Notes under the pieces: model-generated | Told to the model about the DNA's origin: nothing | The model's input: the letters and a program-made list of their open reading frames with translations, nothing else | The model's database searches: none | Position numbers and translations under genes: made by a program | From: an uncultured Collinsella sp. | Lineage (GTDB): Bacteria; Actinomycetota; Coriobacteriia; Coriobacteriales; Coriobacteriaceae | DNA: 6,719 bases | Assembly (NCBI GenBank): GCA_902491135.1 | Contig: CABUGR010000056.1 | Span: 1 to 6,719, forward strand | Direction of reading: 5' to 3' | In this document: positions 1 through 5,869 of the stretch, one piece after another | Layout of the letters: the number at the start of each line of letters is the position of its first letter | How positions within the stretch are numbered: position 1 is the first letter of the stretch

Positions 1-456
1 GTGCTTCCAATACGTCGGCAGGCGCAGCACGCCCTCAAAGCCGGAGTAGCGCTCCTGGTTGTGCAGGCCGACCTTAACGTTGTCCTCCACCGTCATGGTA
101 TTGAACAGACGGATGTTCTGGAACGTACGGGCAATACCCATGCGGTTGACCTGGTAGACCGACTTGCCCGAAGTGTCCTCACCGTCGAGCAGGATGGTGC
201 CGTGCGTAGGCTGGTACACCTTGGTGAGCAGGTTGAAGACCGTGGTCTTGCCGGCACCGTTGGGGCCGATGAGACCGGCAATCTCGGTCTTGCCGATGGT
301 TAGGCTAAAGTCGTCGACCGCCTTAAGGCCGCCGAATTCAATGCCCAGGTGAATGCACTCGAGCGCCGGGCGCTGGCCCAGGTCGCGGTCGGGAACGATG
401 GCGCCAGAAGGATACGGGACCATCTTGCCCTTGTTGAACTCAAACTTACTGGGCAT
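1..456 (-). CDS. livG: Branched-chain amino-acid ABC transporter ATP-binding protein LivG, N-terminal part (cut by window edge)
   Basis: This is the N-terminal 152 codons of a LivG-type ATPase, which powers import through the LivH/LivM channel at the cytoplasmic face. Visible motifs are FGGLKAVDDFSL at about residues 41-52, the Walker A loop GPNGAGKTT at 64-72, and a Q-loop in ARTFQNIRLF with Gln113. The signature motif, Walker B and H-loop would lie outside the window. The ATG at 456-454 is preceded by a near-perfect Shine-Dalgarno, AAGGAGGT (465-472), with 8 bases between. Its first 11 bases overlap the end of livM, which indicates translational coupling. With this start the protein has about 26 residues before the point where E. 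coli LivG begins to align, so there is an unusual N-terminal tail. The family call is very secure. LivG rather than LivF is inferred from the FGGLKAV and RTFQNIRLF motifs and from its position directly after livM. Confidence 0.95.
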   Translation of the reverse strand, partial: MPSKFEFNKGKMVPYPSGAIVPDRDLGQRPALECIHLGIEFGGLKAVDDFSLTIGKTEIAGLIGPNGAGKTTVFNLLTKVYQPTHGTILLDGEDTSGKSVYQVNRMGIARTFQNIRLFNTMTVEDNVKVGLHNQERYSGFEGVLRLPTYWKH

Positions 457-1525
457 CGGCTGCCACCTCCTTCTTGGAAGCAAAGCGGTCCTTAATGCGT
501 GCGAAGAACGCCTTGAGCTGTGGGTTGTTAGTAAAGACCATGACCAGAATCAACACGATGGCGTAGATGAGCATGCGGTAGTCCGAGAACTGACGGAGCA
601 GCTCGGGGAGCACCGTGAGCAGCGCCGCGGCGATAACGGAGCCGCGCATATTGCCCAGGCCGCCGAGGACCACGAACACCAGAATGAGGATGGACGTATT
701 GAAGTCGAACTTAGTGGCGGAAAGCTGCGAGAAGTTACCGCCGAACAGGGCTCCGGCAGCGCCGGCGAGGGCAGCGGAAACCACGAAGGCGATCATGCGG
801 TACTGGGTGACGGAGATGCCCACAGACTCGGCAGCGATCTTGTTGTCGCGCACGGCAATAATGGCACGACCGGTACGGCTGCGAACCAGGTTGAGCACAA
901 TCACGAGCGCGACCATAACCAGGATTGCGCCGGCAAGGAAGGTCGAATAGGTCGACACGCCCGATGCGCCCTGCGCGCCCTTGATGATGGCGGTGCCGTC
1001 CTCGAGCAGGTGCAGGTCGTCGATCGTGGAGTTACCCGTGATGTTAAAGATCACATGCAGGCCGCGGGAATCGACGCCCACAATGAGGCAGGTGACGACC
1101 TCTTTGATGATCTCGCCAAAAGCCAGGGTCACGATGGCCAGATAGTCGCCGCTCAGGCGCAGGACCGGGATGCCGATCAAGAAGCCCAAGATGCCAGCGG
1201 CGATAGCGCCGACCACAATGCTGATGATCAGACGCATCGGATCGGACGGAACGGTGCTCTCCAGCGCGACGGCAGTGACGATGCCCGTATAGGCACCGAC
1301 GCTCATAAAGCCCGCGTGGCCCAGCGACAAGTCGCCCGCGATGCCGACGACGAGGTTAAGGGAGATGGCCATGACGATATAGGCCGTGATGGGAACCAGC
1401 TGACCGGCGATCATGCGCGGGATCATGTGGTTGGACTGCATAAAGAACACGATGGCGAACGCCACAACGCACATGGCGTACGTGACAAAGTCGTGACGCG
1501 TCTGCTTGTCTTTAAGAAACTTCAT
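446..1525 (-). CDS. livM: Branched-chain amino-acid ABC transporter permease LivM
   Basis: This is one of the two membrane subunits of the Liv importer and forms the inner-membrane channel with LivH. The 359-residue product is mostly hydrophobic. After a short charged N-terminus, membrane segments begin near residue 16 and continue to about 331, followed by a basic tail. Family hallmarks are LNLVVGIAGDLSLGHAGF at about 56-73, the cytoplasmic coupling loop GRAIIAVRDNKIAAESVGI at 219-237, and VVLGGLGNMRGSVIAA at 285-300. The start chosen is ATG at 1525, with AGGTGAG (1530-1536) just upstream. A GTG at 1534, directly abutting the livH stop, is possible and would add three residues. The region at about 150-190 does not look like the usual LivM periplasmic loop and carries Gly/Asp-rich sequence. 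The gene overlaps livG by 11 bases and follows livH with a 9-base gap, so it sits in the same operon. Confidence 0.95.
   Translation of the reverse strand: MKFLKDKQTRHDFVTYAMCVVAFAIVFFMQSNHMIPRMIAGQLVPITAYIVMAISLNLVVGIAGDLSLGHAGFMSVGAYTGIVTAVALESTVPSDPMRLIISIVVGAIAAGILGFLIGIPVLRLSGDYLAIVTLAFGEIIKEVVTCLIVGVDSRGLHVIFNITGNSTIDDLHLLEDGTAIIKGAQGASGVSTYSTFLAGAILVMVALVIVLNLVRSRTGRAIIAVRDNKIAAESVGISVTQYRMIAFVVSAALAGAAGALFGGNFSQLSATKFDFNTSILILVFVVLGGLGNMRGSVIAAALLTVLPELLRQFSDYRMLIYAIVLILVMVFTNNPQLKAFFARIKDRFASKKEVAADAQ
465..472 (-). promoter_or_regulatory. Shine-Dalgarno of livG inside the end of livM
   Basis: On the minus strand this reads AAGGAGGT, 8 bases before the livG ATG. It lies within the livM codons for Lys-Glu-Val near the C-terminus. 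It fixes the livG start at 456 rather than at the later in-frame ATG (codon 12), and so supports the N-terminal extension of LivG. Confidence 0.85.
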
Positions 1526-1529
1526 AACG

Positions 1530-1536
1530 CTCACCT
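1530..1536 (-). promoter_or_regulatory. Ribosome binding site of livM
   Basis: On the minus strand this reads AGGTGAG, ending four bases before the ATG at 1525. It overlaps the last bases of the livH stop codon (TAG, 1537-1535). It favours ATG at 1525 as the start. The competing GTG at 1534 has AAGG five bases upstream, so the choice is not absolute. Confidence 0.55.
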
Positions 1537-2416
1537 ACACCTTCTCGGGGACGTACTTGCCCAAGAGGCCGGCAGGCTTGACGAGCAGGACGATGATCAA
1601 AACACCAAAGACGATGGAGTTGGCAAGGCTCGTGGAAATGTAAGCCTGCGCCATCGCCTCGATGATGCCGATGAGAATGCCACCGACAAAGGCACCGGGG
1701 ATGGAGCCGATGCCGCCGAAAACGGCAGCATCGAAGGCCTTGATGCCAGGCATGGCGCCCGTGGTGGGCTGCAGGACCGGCGAGTAGGAGCACAGGAGAA
1801 CACCGGCGATGGCGGCAAGGGCGGAGCCGATGGCAAACGTCATCGAAATAGTGCGGTTGACGTTGATGCCCATGAGCTGAGCGGCGGCCTTGTCCTCGGA
1901 CACAGCGCGCATGGCCTTGCCCATCTTGGTCTTACCTGTAAAGAACATCAGGCCGGCCATGATAACCAGGCAGGCGACGATAGTGACGAGCGAGACGGCG
2001 CTTACGTTAAACTTGGCCAAGAACTCCGGCACCGGGAAGGTGACGAGCGAAGTGAAGTTCTTGGGCGTGGCGCCCCACAGAAGCTGCGCGGCGTTCTGCA
2101 GGAAGTAAGACACGCCGATGGCCGTGATCAGAACGGCCAGCGGGCCTGCTTGGCGCAGCGGCTTATAGGCCAGACCCTCAATGAGAACACCGAGAACCGT
2201 GCAGACCACACAAGAGAGAACTACAGATGCCCAGCCCGGGAGGCCGAGATACGACGTGGCGCAGAACGAGACATAGGCACCGACCATGATGACATCGCCG
2301 TGAGCGAAGTTGAGCATCTTGGCGATACCGTAGACCATGGTGTAGCCCAACGCGATGATGGCGTAGACGCTGCCCATGGACAGGCCGTTGACCAGGTATT
2401 GGATAAAGACCGTCAT
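1535..2416 (-). CDS. livH: Branched-chain amino-acid ABC transporter permease LivH
   Basis: This is the second membrane subunit of the importer, 293 residues long and close to the usual LivH length. Hallmarks are YAIIALGYTMVYGIAKMLNFAHGD at about 18-41, shown here as the key residues GYTMVYG and LNFAHGD. The coupling loop runs from GKAMRAV through AAAQLMGINVNRT at about 166-189, and GIKAFDAAVFGGIGSIPGAF lies at 224-243. About eight hydrophobic segments span the rest. The open frame extends upstream to 2509, but that part reads through the stem-loop region and has no ribosome site. ATG at 2416 has AAAGGGGG (2426-2433) nine bases upstream and gives the family's normal N-terminus (MTVFIQYLVNGLS). 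An ATG at 2425 abuts the Shine-Dalgarno and is unlikely. The gene ends with TAG at 1535, practically touching livM. Confidence 0.95.
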   Translation of the reverse strand: MTVFIQYLVNGLSMGSVYAIIALGYTMVYGIAKMLNFAHGDVIMVGAYVSFCATSYLGLPGWASVVLSCVVCTVLGVLIEGLAYKPLRQAGPLAVLITAIGVSYFLQNAAQLLWGATPKNFTSLVTFPVPEFLAKFNVSAVSLVTIVACLVIMAGLMFFTGKTKMGKAMRAVSEDKAAAQLMGINVNRTISMTFAIGSALAAIAGVLLCSYSPVLQPTTGAMPGIKAFDAAVFGGIGSIPGAFVGGILIGIIEAMAQAYISTSLANSIVFGVLIIVLLVKPAGLLGKYVPEKV

Positions 2417-2425
2417 GTTCCACAT

Positions 2426-2433
2426 CCCCCTTT
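2426..2433 (-). promoter_or_regulatory. Ribosome binding site of livH
   Basis: On the minus strand this reads AAAGGGGG, nine bases before ATG 2416. It rules out the much longer upstream reading (to 2509) and the ATG at 2425, which would have no spacer. Confidence 0.7.
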
Positions 2434-2462
2434 CGAATAGGTTTCCAGTTAATGTATGAAAC

Positions 2463-2482
2463 AGGGACGTTACACTGTCCCT
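2463..2482 (-). promoter_or_regulatory. Second, smaller stem-loop in the livJ-livH gap
   Basis: The arms AGGGAC (2463-2468) and GTCCCT (2477-2482) are perfectly complementary over 6 bp around an 8-base loop. It lies downstream of the larger hairpin and about 46 bases before the livH start. No T-run follows, so it is not an intrinsic terminator by itself. It could add to mRNA stability or act as a dyad binding site. Confidence 0.4.
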
Positions 2483-2492
2483 AGATACCAAG

Positions 2493-2524
2493 CAAGCAGG
2501 GAAGGCCAAAACCTCCCCTGCTTG
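2493..2524 (-). promoter_or_regulatory. Strong intercistronic stem-loop between livJ and livH
   Basis: The arms 2493-2505 and 2512-2524 form a 13-bp stem with a 6-base loop. In the minus-strand transcript every position pairs, one as a G-U wobble. On the plus strand that same position would be an A-C mismatch, so the structure is built for the liv mRNA. It sits 32 bases past the livJ stop. No U-tract follows, so complete termination is unlikely. The likely role, by analogy with other ABC operons, is to protect the livJ message or partly reduce read-through, giving more binding protein than permease. Confidence 0.65.
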
Positions 2525-2555
2525 GGATCAAAACCGCTCTATGTAAGGCGGCCAA

Positions 2556-3743
2556 TTAGGCCTGTACGTACTTGCCGTTGGTGATGACGTACGCCGTGGG
2601 CTCCTTCTGGACCTGGCCCTTATCATTCCAGGTGAGCTTGCCGGTCAGACCGTCAACGGTAATCTTGAGCATAGCCTTGGACAGCTTCTCGGCGACCTCG
2701 GTCGGGTCGGCGTCGACACCAAGACCGGCCTCCTTGAGGGCCTCGGCAACCGCGTGCACGCCGTCGTAGGCGTCGGCGGCAAACTGGTCGGGGGTATCGC
2801 CGTACTTATCCTTGTAAGCGTTGACGAAGTCGGCGTTCTTCTCGTCGTCGGCGGAGAACGGGGTCATGAGCAGCAGGCCCTCGGCAAGAGAGGTATCGAA
2901 GCCCTCAACGCCCAGGATGCCATCCATGCCGTCGCAGCCCATCATCTTGACGTCGTAGCCCATGTCCTTGGCGTTCTTGAGCAGGACGGACGCCGGCGTG
3001 TAGTAGATCGGCGCAAAGATCATGGTGGCGCCGGCCTGCTTGGCCTTGGTCAGCTGGTTGGTAAAGCTCGTGGCGGAGTCGTCCTTAAAGGTCTCCTCGT
3101 CGACAATCTCGAGCTTGGACTCAGCGGCCTGGGCCTTAAAGGAATCTGCGATGCCCGAAGAATAGGCGTCGCCGGAGTTATAGAACAGCACGAACTTCTC
3201 GTCCGCATACTTCTGCGCCAGGAACTTGGCAGCGTTGACACCCTGGTTGGGGTCGGTGAAGCAAACCTGGAAGACGCAATCCTTGCCGTCGGTGACGTCC
3301 TCGGAGGACGCGGACGGGGTGATCATGAACGTCTTGGGGTCGTTACCGCACTCGGCGGCAACGGCAACCGACGCACCCGTGGTGGTCGGGCCGACGAGAG
3401 CCTGCATGCCCCAGTCGAGCAGGGTATTAAAGGCGTTGACGGCCTTCTCGCCATCGGCCTGGTCATCCTCGGCCTTGCTGGCAAGCGGCAGCTCCTTGGT
3501 CGAGAAATCCTTGCAGCCAAGCTCGACGCCCTGGGTAACGGACTTGCCGTAGGACGCGTTGGCGCCGGTCAGCGGGCCGATGGTGCCGATCTTAAACGAA
3601 GCGTCGCCCGAAGCGGAACCACTGTCGCCGCCGTTGGAGGAGCAGCCAGCTAGAATGGACATCGCCCCCAGACCTGCTGCGCTCGCGATAACGCTCCTGC
3701 GATTCATAACAGGGTTCAATGACTTACCGGTGAGGCTCGACAT
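2556..3743 (-). CDS. livJ: Branched-chain amino-acid ABC transporter substrate-binding lipoprotein (LivJ/LivK type)
   Basis: This 395-residue protein captures leucine/isoleucine/valine or related amino acids outside the membrane and delivers them to LivHM. The N-terminus holds a double-arginine stretch (NRRSV, 14-18), a hydrophobic core and the lipobox LAGC with Cys34 as lipidation site. A Gly/Ser/Asp linker (35-49) follows, then a type I periplasmic-binding fold starting at FKIGTIGPLTG (50-60). Further family features are ALVGPTTTGAS at 115-125, MITPSAS at 140-146, GDAYSSG at 191-197, and FAADAYDGVHAVAEAL at 321-336. Length is typical of Peripla_BP_6 proteins. The ATG at 3743 follows AGAGGAG with about 7 bases spacing. 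An internal ATG at codon 13 would also leave a good signal peptide. The gene is first in the operon. A degraded relative lies 269 bases upstream. Exact ligand specificity cannot be read from sequence. Confidence 0.95.
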   Translation of the reverse strand: MSSLTGKSLNPVMNRRSVIASAAGLGAMSILAGCSSNGGDSGSASGDASFKIGTIGPLTGANASYGKSVTQGVELGCKDFSTKELPLASKAEDDQADGEKAVNAFNTLLDWGMQALVGPTTTGASVAVAAECGNDPKTFMITPSASSEDVTDGKDCVFQVCFTDPNQGVNAAKFLAQKYADEKFVLFYNSGDAYSSGIADSFKAQAAESKLEIVDEETFKDDSATSFTNQLTKAKQAGATMIFAPIYYTPASVLLKNAKDMGYDVKMMGCDGMDGILGVEGFDTSLAEGLLLMTPFSADDEKNADFVNAYKDKYGDTPDQFAADAYDGVHAVAEALKEAGLGVDADPTEVAEKLSKAMLKITVDGLTGKLTWNDKGQVQKEPTAYVITNGKYVQA

Positions 3744-4012
3744 GCGGCTCTCCTCTCAAATCTCGTCGGGTTTCGGTTGCCCGACAGGCCATCCTTCGCC
3801 GTGTTCGGCGTTCGCAAAATAGTAGACGCTTTAGTTAGGAAAAGTGGCGGTTATTTCGACTTTTCTTTGGATTTGTTCATTTATCCATATTTCTGCGTAT
3901 TTCTATTGCTTTATGCAGTATTGCCACTTTATTGCGTAAAAGCAATGTTTCCGTTCTGTTACAGGCGTCCTTGCCTTGCGTAAAACGGCCCCACCGGTCT
4001 CGTTATATGCAC
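3744..4012 (-). promoter_or_regulatory. livJ upstream region and structured leader
   Basis: This gene-free stretch lies between livJ and the livJ remnant. Nearest livJ are two potential leader hairpins: 3765-3785 (GTCGGG/CCCGAC) and 3797-3810 (CGCCG/CGGCG, 4-base loop). Next is a clearly AT-rich block (about 3830-3960) that should contain the operon promoter. A possible minus-strand pair is TTGCTT (3945-3940) and AATACT (3922-3917) with 17 bases between, but it is weak and other arrangements are possible. The block also holds repeated ATTGC/GCAAT words (3905-3946). I see no intact gene or convincing terminator for the upstream remnant. Confidence 0.5.
3905..3946. repeat. Cluster of four ATTGC/GCAAT words upstream of livJ
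   Basis: ATTGC occurs at 3905-3909, 3920-3924 and 3931-3935, with the inverted copy GCAAT at 3942-3946. The last three start exactly 11 bases apart, about one helical turn. The final pair also forms a 5-bp dyad with a 6-base spacer. The position, about 160-200 bases upstream of the livJ start, fits a regulator-binding array, but no regulator can be named from sequence. Confidence 0.45.
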
Positions 4013-4208
4013 TTAGGCGGCGATGTACTTGCCGTCCTGAATCACATAGGCTGTCCATGCCGTCGACACCCATTAGTGTCATGTCGTAGCTCATGTCCTT
4101 GGCGTTCTTGAGCAAAACGGACGCTGGGGTGTAATAGATCGGGGCAAAAATAAGCGTGGCTCCGACAAGGAAACTCCTGCGGTTAAGTACGTTGTTGATG
4201 CTAAACAT
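4013..4208 (-). pseudogene. Collapsed remnant of a second livJ-type substrate-binding protein gene
   Basis: This is the wreck of a livJ paralogue reduced to under 200 bases. Three blocks survive in order. First are the start and signal region (MFSINNVLNRRSFLVGA, ATG at 4208, with AAGGGGG 5 bases upstream). Second is an internal block, TLIFAPIYYTPASVLL and onward to VDGMD, matching livJ residues 240-274 with only a few changes. Third is the C-terminus TAYVIQDGKYIAA plus TAA (4015-4013), matching livJ residues 383-395 but in a different frame. About 215 codons are missing between blocks one and two, and roughly 108 between two and three; the second loss shifts the frame. Read straight through, the frame instead runs on to a stop at 3903 and would give 101 residues. 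By eye the internal block is about 85% identical to livJ DNA. It cannot form a binding fold. An expressed small exported peptide is possible but unproven. Confidence 0.88.
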
Positions 4209-4313
4209 GGTGTCCCCCTTTTCGCTGGCCGCGGTGCGGCCGTCTTGCGGTACAGAGCAAACCTTATGGCGCAAACGTTGACAGTTTGTTACGGAGTTCC
4301 GTTTGTAGCGAGC

Positions 4314-4331
4314 ATGTTTCCAATGTTTCCG
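4314..4331. repeat. Tandem ATGTTTCC repeat, also found upstream of livJ
   Basis: ATGTTTCC occurs at 4314-4321 and 4323-4330, nine bases apart. The longer word CAATGTTTCCG (4321-4331) recurs exactly at 3943-3953 in the livJ upstream region. On the strand of the livJ genes the core reads GGAAACAT. It may be a regulator site kept in both livJ-type upstream regions, or a leftover of the duplication. Confidence 0.4.
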
Positions 4332-4398
4332 CAGCGTTTCGGGGGTGCCGTTTTGTGCGACTCCTGTTGCCTGGCGAGCACGCGCCCCCGGTTCACGC

Positions 4399-4404
4399 TA
4401 GAAT
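4399..4404 (+). promoter_or_regulatory. Possible -10 element of the hom promoter
   Basis: TAGAAT matches the -10 consensus at five of six positions and would give a leader of roughly 50 bases before the hom ATG at 4459. No good -35 is found at the right spacing, so the assignment is tentative. The TTGACA at 4278-4283 is too far away to pair with it. Confidence 0.3.
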
Positions 4405-4458
4405 GCACTCAACCTTTAAGCGGTTAATCCATCCATAAGATGCACGAAGGAGCTATCT

Positions 4459-5802
4459 ATGAGCGAACCCCTGCGCACCGTGAACGTCGGCCTCATCGGT
4501 CTGGGAACCGTCGGCGGCGGCGTGGCCCGTCTGATCAAGAGCCACCACGATGAGTACCTGGCAGCCTACGGCATCGACCTTAAGCTGACCCGCGCCTGCG
4601 CGCTTGCCTGGGAGCAGGCCGAGGCAGCCGGTATTGAGCGTGAGGCCTTTACGAGTGACTGGCACGACGTCGTCACCGACCCCGCCGTCGACATCGTCGT
4701 CGAGCTGATCGGCGGCGAGCATCCCGCGACCGAGATCTTCACCACTGCCTTTGAGCACGGCAAGCACGTCGTCTCTGCCAACAAGGCCCTGCTGGGCCGT
4801 CACGTCGAGACGCTTGCCGAGAAGGCACGCGCGTGCGGCGTGCAGATTAAGTGCGAGGCCAGCTGCGGCGGTGGCATCCCCATCGTGAGCACGCTCGAGC
4901 ACGACTTGGTGGGCAACAAGATCCTGACCATCGCCGGTATTCTCAACGGCACCACCAACTACATCCTGTCGCGTATGGACGCCGAGGGCGCCGATTACGC
5001 CGACGTGCTTGCCGACGCGCAGGCCAAGGGCTATGCCGAGGCCGACCCGTCCGCCGACGTCGACGGCTTCGATGCCGCCAGCAAGACGGCCATCCTCGCC
5101 TCCATCGGCTTTGGCACCCGCGTGACCACTGACGATGTGTACCAGCAGGGTATCCGTACCATCGGCGCCGAGGACATCGCCCAGGCCCGCGAGCTCGGCT
5201 ACACCATCAAGCTGCTGGGCATCGCCCGCAACACCGACGCCGGCGTCGACGTTCGCGTGCACCCCACGCTGATCCCCGCCGACCACATGCTCGCCAAGGT
5301 CAACGGCGCCATGAACGCTGTCTACGTGGTAGGCGACGCCGTAGGCGAGACCATGTTCTACGGTGCCGGCGCAGGCTCCTTCCCCACCGCGAGCGCCGTC
5401 GTGGGCGATATCCTGTCGCTCTCCGAGCAGATCAGCCGCGGCGTGGCTCCGCTGCCCGAGATTGAGCCCTATGGCCACAACCTCGCCTTTAAGCCCATGG
5501 ACGAGCTCCAGACCAAGTACTATGTGCGCCTGAAGGTCGCCGACCGCGTGGGCGCCCTGTCCGAGACGGTCGACATCTTTGCCAAGCACAACATCTCGAT
5601 CTCGCTCATCAACCAGGTCGAGGACGGCAAGTCGGGCGTCAGCGATGCCTGCTCGGTCATCTTCCTGACGCACCGCGCGCTCGAGAAGGACGTCCAAGCT
5701 GCCGCCGCCGAGCTTGCCAGCGTCGACTGCGTGGCCGAGGTCGCCAACGTCCTGCGCATCGAAGATGTCGAGGCCTGGACCGAAGGCGTCATGGCCAACT
5801 AA
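4459..5802 (+). CDS. hom: Homoserine dehydrogenase
   Basis: The enzyme reduces aspartate 4-semialdehyde to homoserine with NAD(P)H, in the cytoplasmic pathway to threonine, isoleucine and methionine. The 447-residue product has the normal three-part layout. The nucleotide-binding domain carries GLGTVG at 14-19 and SANKALLG at 106-113 (conserved Lys109). The catalytic/dimer region has ILNGTTNYIL at 161-170 and the full family signature from Ala187 to Lys209, including Glu194, Asp205 and the probable catalytic Lys209. A C-terminal ACT domain runs from about 354 to 435, usually the site of feedback control by threonine. It is monofunctional, with no fused aspartokinase. The ATG at 4459 follows GAAGGAG (4446-4452) by 6 bases. 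The gene stands alone between a divergent region and an intrinsic terminator, so it is probably a single-gene transcript; no thrC or thrB is adjacent in this window. Confidence 0.97.
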   Translation: MSEPLRTVNVGLIGLGTVGGGVARLIKSHHDEYLAAYGIDLKLTRACALAWEQAEAAGIEREAFTSDWHDVVTDPAVDIVVELIGGEHPATEIFTTAFEHGKHVVSANKALLGRHVETLAEKARACGVQIKCEASCGGGIPIVSTLEHDLVGNKILTIAGILNGTTNYILSRMDAEGADYADVLADAQAKGYAEADPSADVDGFDAASKTAILASIGFGTRVTTDDVYQQGIRTIGAEDIAQARELGYTIKLLGIARNTDAGVDVRVHPTLIPADHMLAKVNGAMNAVYVVGDAVGETMFYGAGAGSFPTASAVVGDILSLSEQISRGVAPLPEIEPYGHNLAFKPMDELQTKYYVRLKVADRVGALSETVDIFAKHNISISLINQVEDGKSGVSDACSVIFLTHRALEKDVQAAAAELASVDCVAEVANVLRIEDVEAWTEGVMAN

Positions 5803-5833
5803 CTCATCAATCGCCTAGCAATACGCGCTTTGA

Positions 5834-5869
5834 GGGCTCCCGTCCGATGTGGGACGGGAGCCCTTTTGT
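5834..5869 (+). terminator. Intrinsic terminator of hom
   Basis: The arms GGGCTCCCGTCC (5834-5845) and GGACGGGAGCCC (5852-5863) form a perfect 12-bp GC-rich stem with a 6-base loop, followed directly by TTTTGT. It starts 31 bases past the hom stop. The T-run is on the plus strand only, so it acts on hom and separates it from the downstream reductase gene. Confidence 0.93.

Larger units (their letters stand above)
4209..4458. promoter_or_regulatory. Divergent control region between the livJ remnant and hom
   Basis: No supported gene lies here. The region carries the old upstream sequence of the livJ remnant on one strand and the hom promoter region on the other. Contents include a GC-only hairpin GGCCGC-GGT-GCGGCC (4227-4241) in the remnant's leader, a consensus-like TTGACA (4278-4283) without a good partner -10, and a short dyad ACGGA-GT-TCCGT. 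It also holds two copies of ATGTTTCC (4314-4321 and 4323-4330). A small open frame through this region lacks a ribosome site and spans promoter-like sequence, so it is not called. Confidence 0.5.

Noticed and set aside
353..2440. A 695-codon plus-strand open frame opposite livM and livH
   Set aside because: It is antisense to two clear permease genes. Its product is a low-complexity His/Asp/Gly/Arg mix typical of the complement of GC-rich codons, and no ribosome site or family motif is seen.
2417..2509. N-terminal extension of livH to the ATG at 2509
   Set aside because: The extra residues are encoded by the stem-loop region, and the good ribosome site points to ATG 2416, which gives the family's usual N-terminus.
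2754..3653. A 299-codon plus-strand open frame opposite livJ
   Set aside because: It is the mirror of livJ codon bias (Val/Gly/Leu-rich) with no motif, and livJ on the other strand is unmistakable.
3985..4012. A terminator just after the livJ remnant
   Set aside because: A TTTT follows a CGG/CCG pair on the minus strand, but the stem is only 3 bp.
4245..4427. A possible leader peptide before hom
   Set aside because: It has no Shine-Dalgarno, runs across promoter-like sequence, lacks runs of Thr/Ile codons expected of an attenuation peptide, and no terminator/antiterminator pair follows.
4453..5697. A 414-codon minus-strand open frame opposite hom
   Set aside because: It is antisense to a gene with the full homoserine dehydrogenase signature, and its composition is that of a shadow frame.
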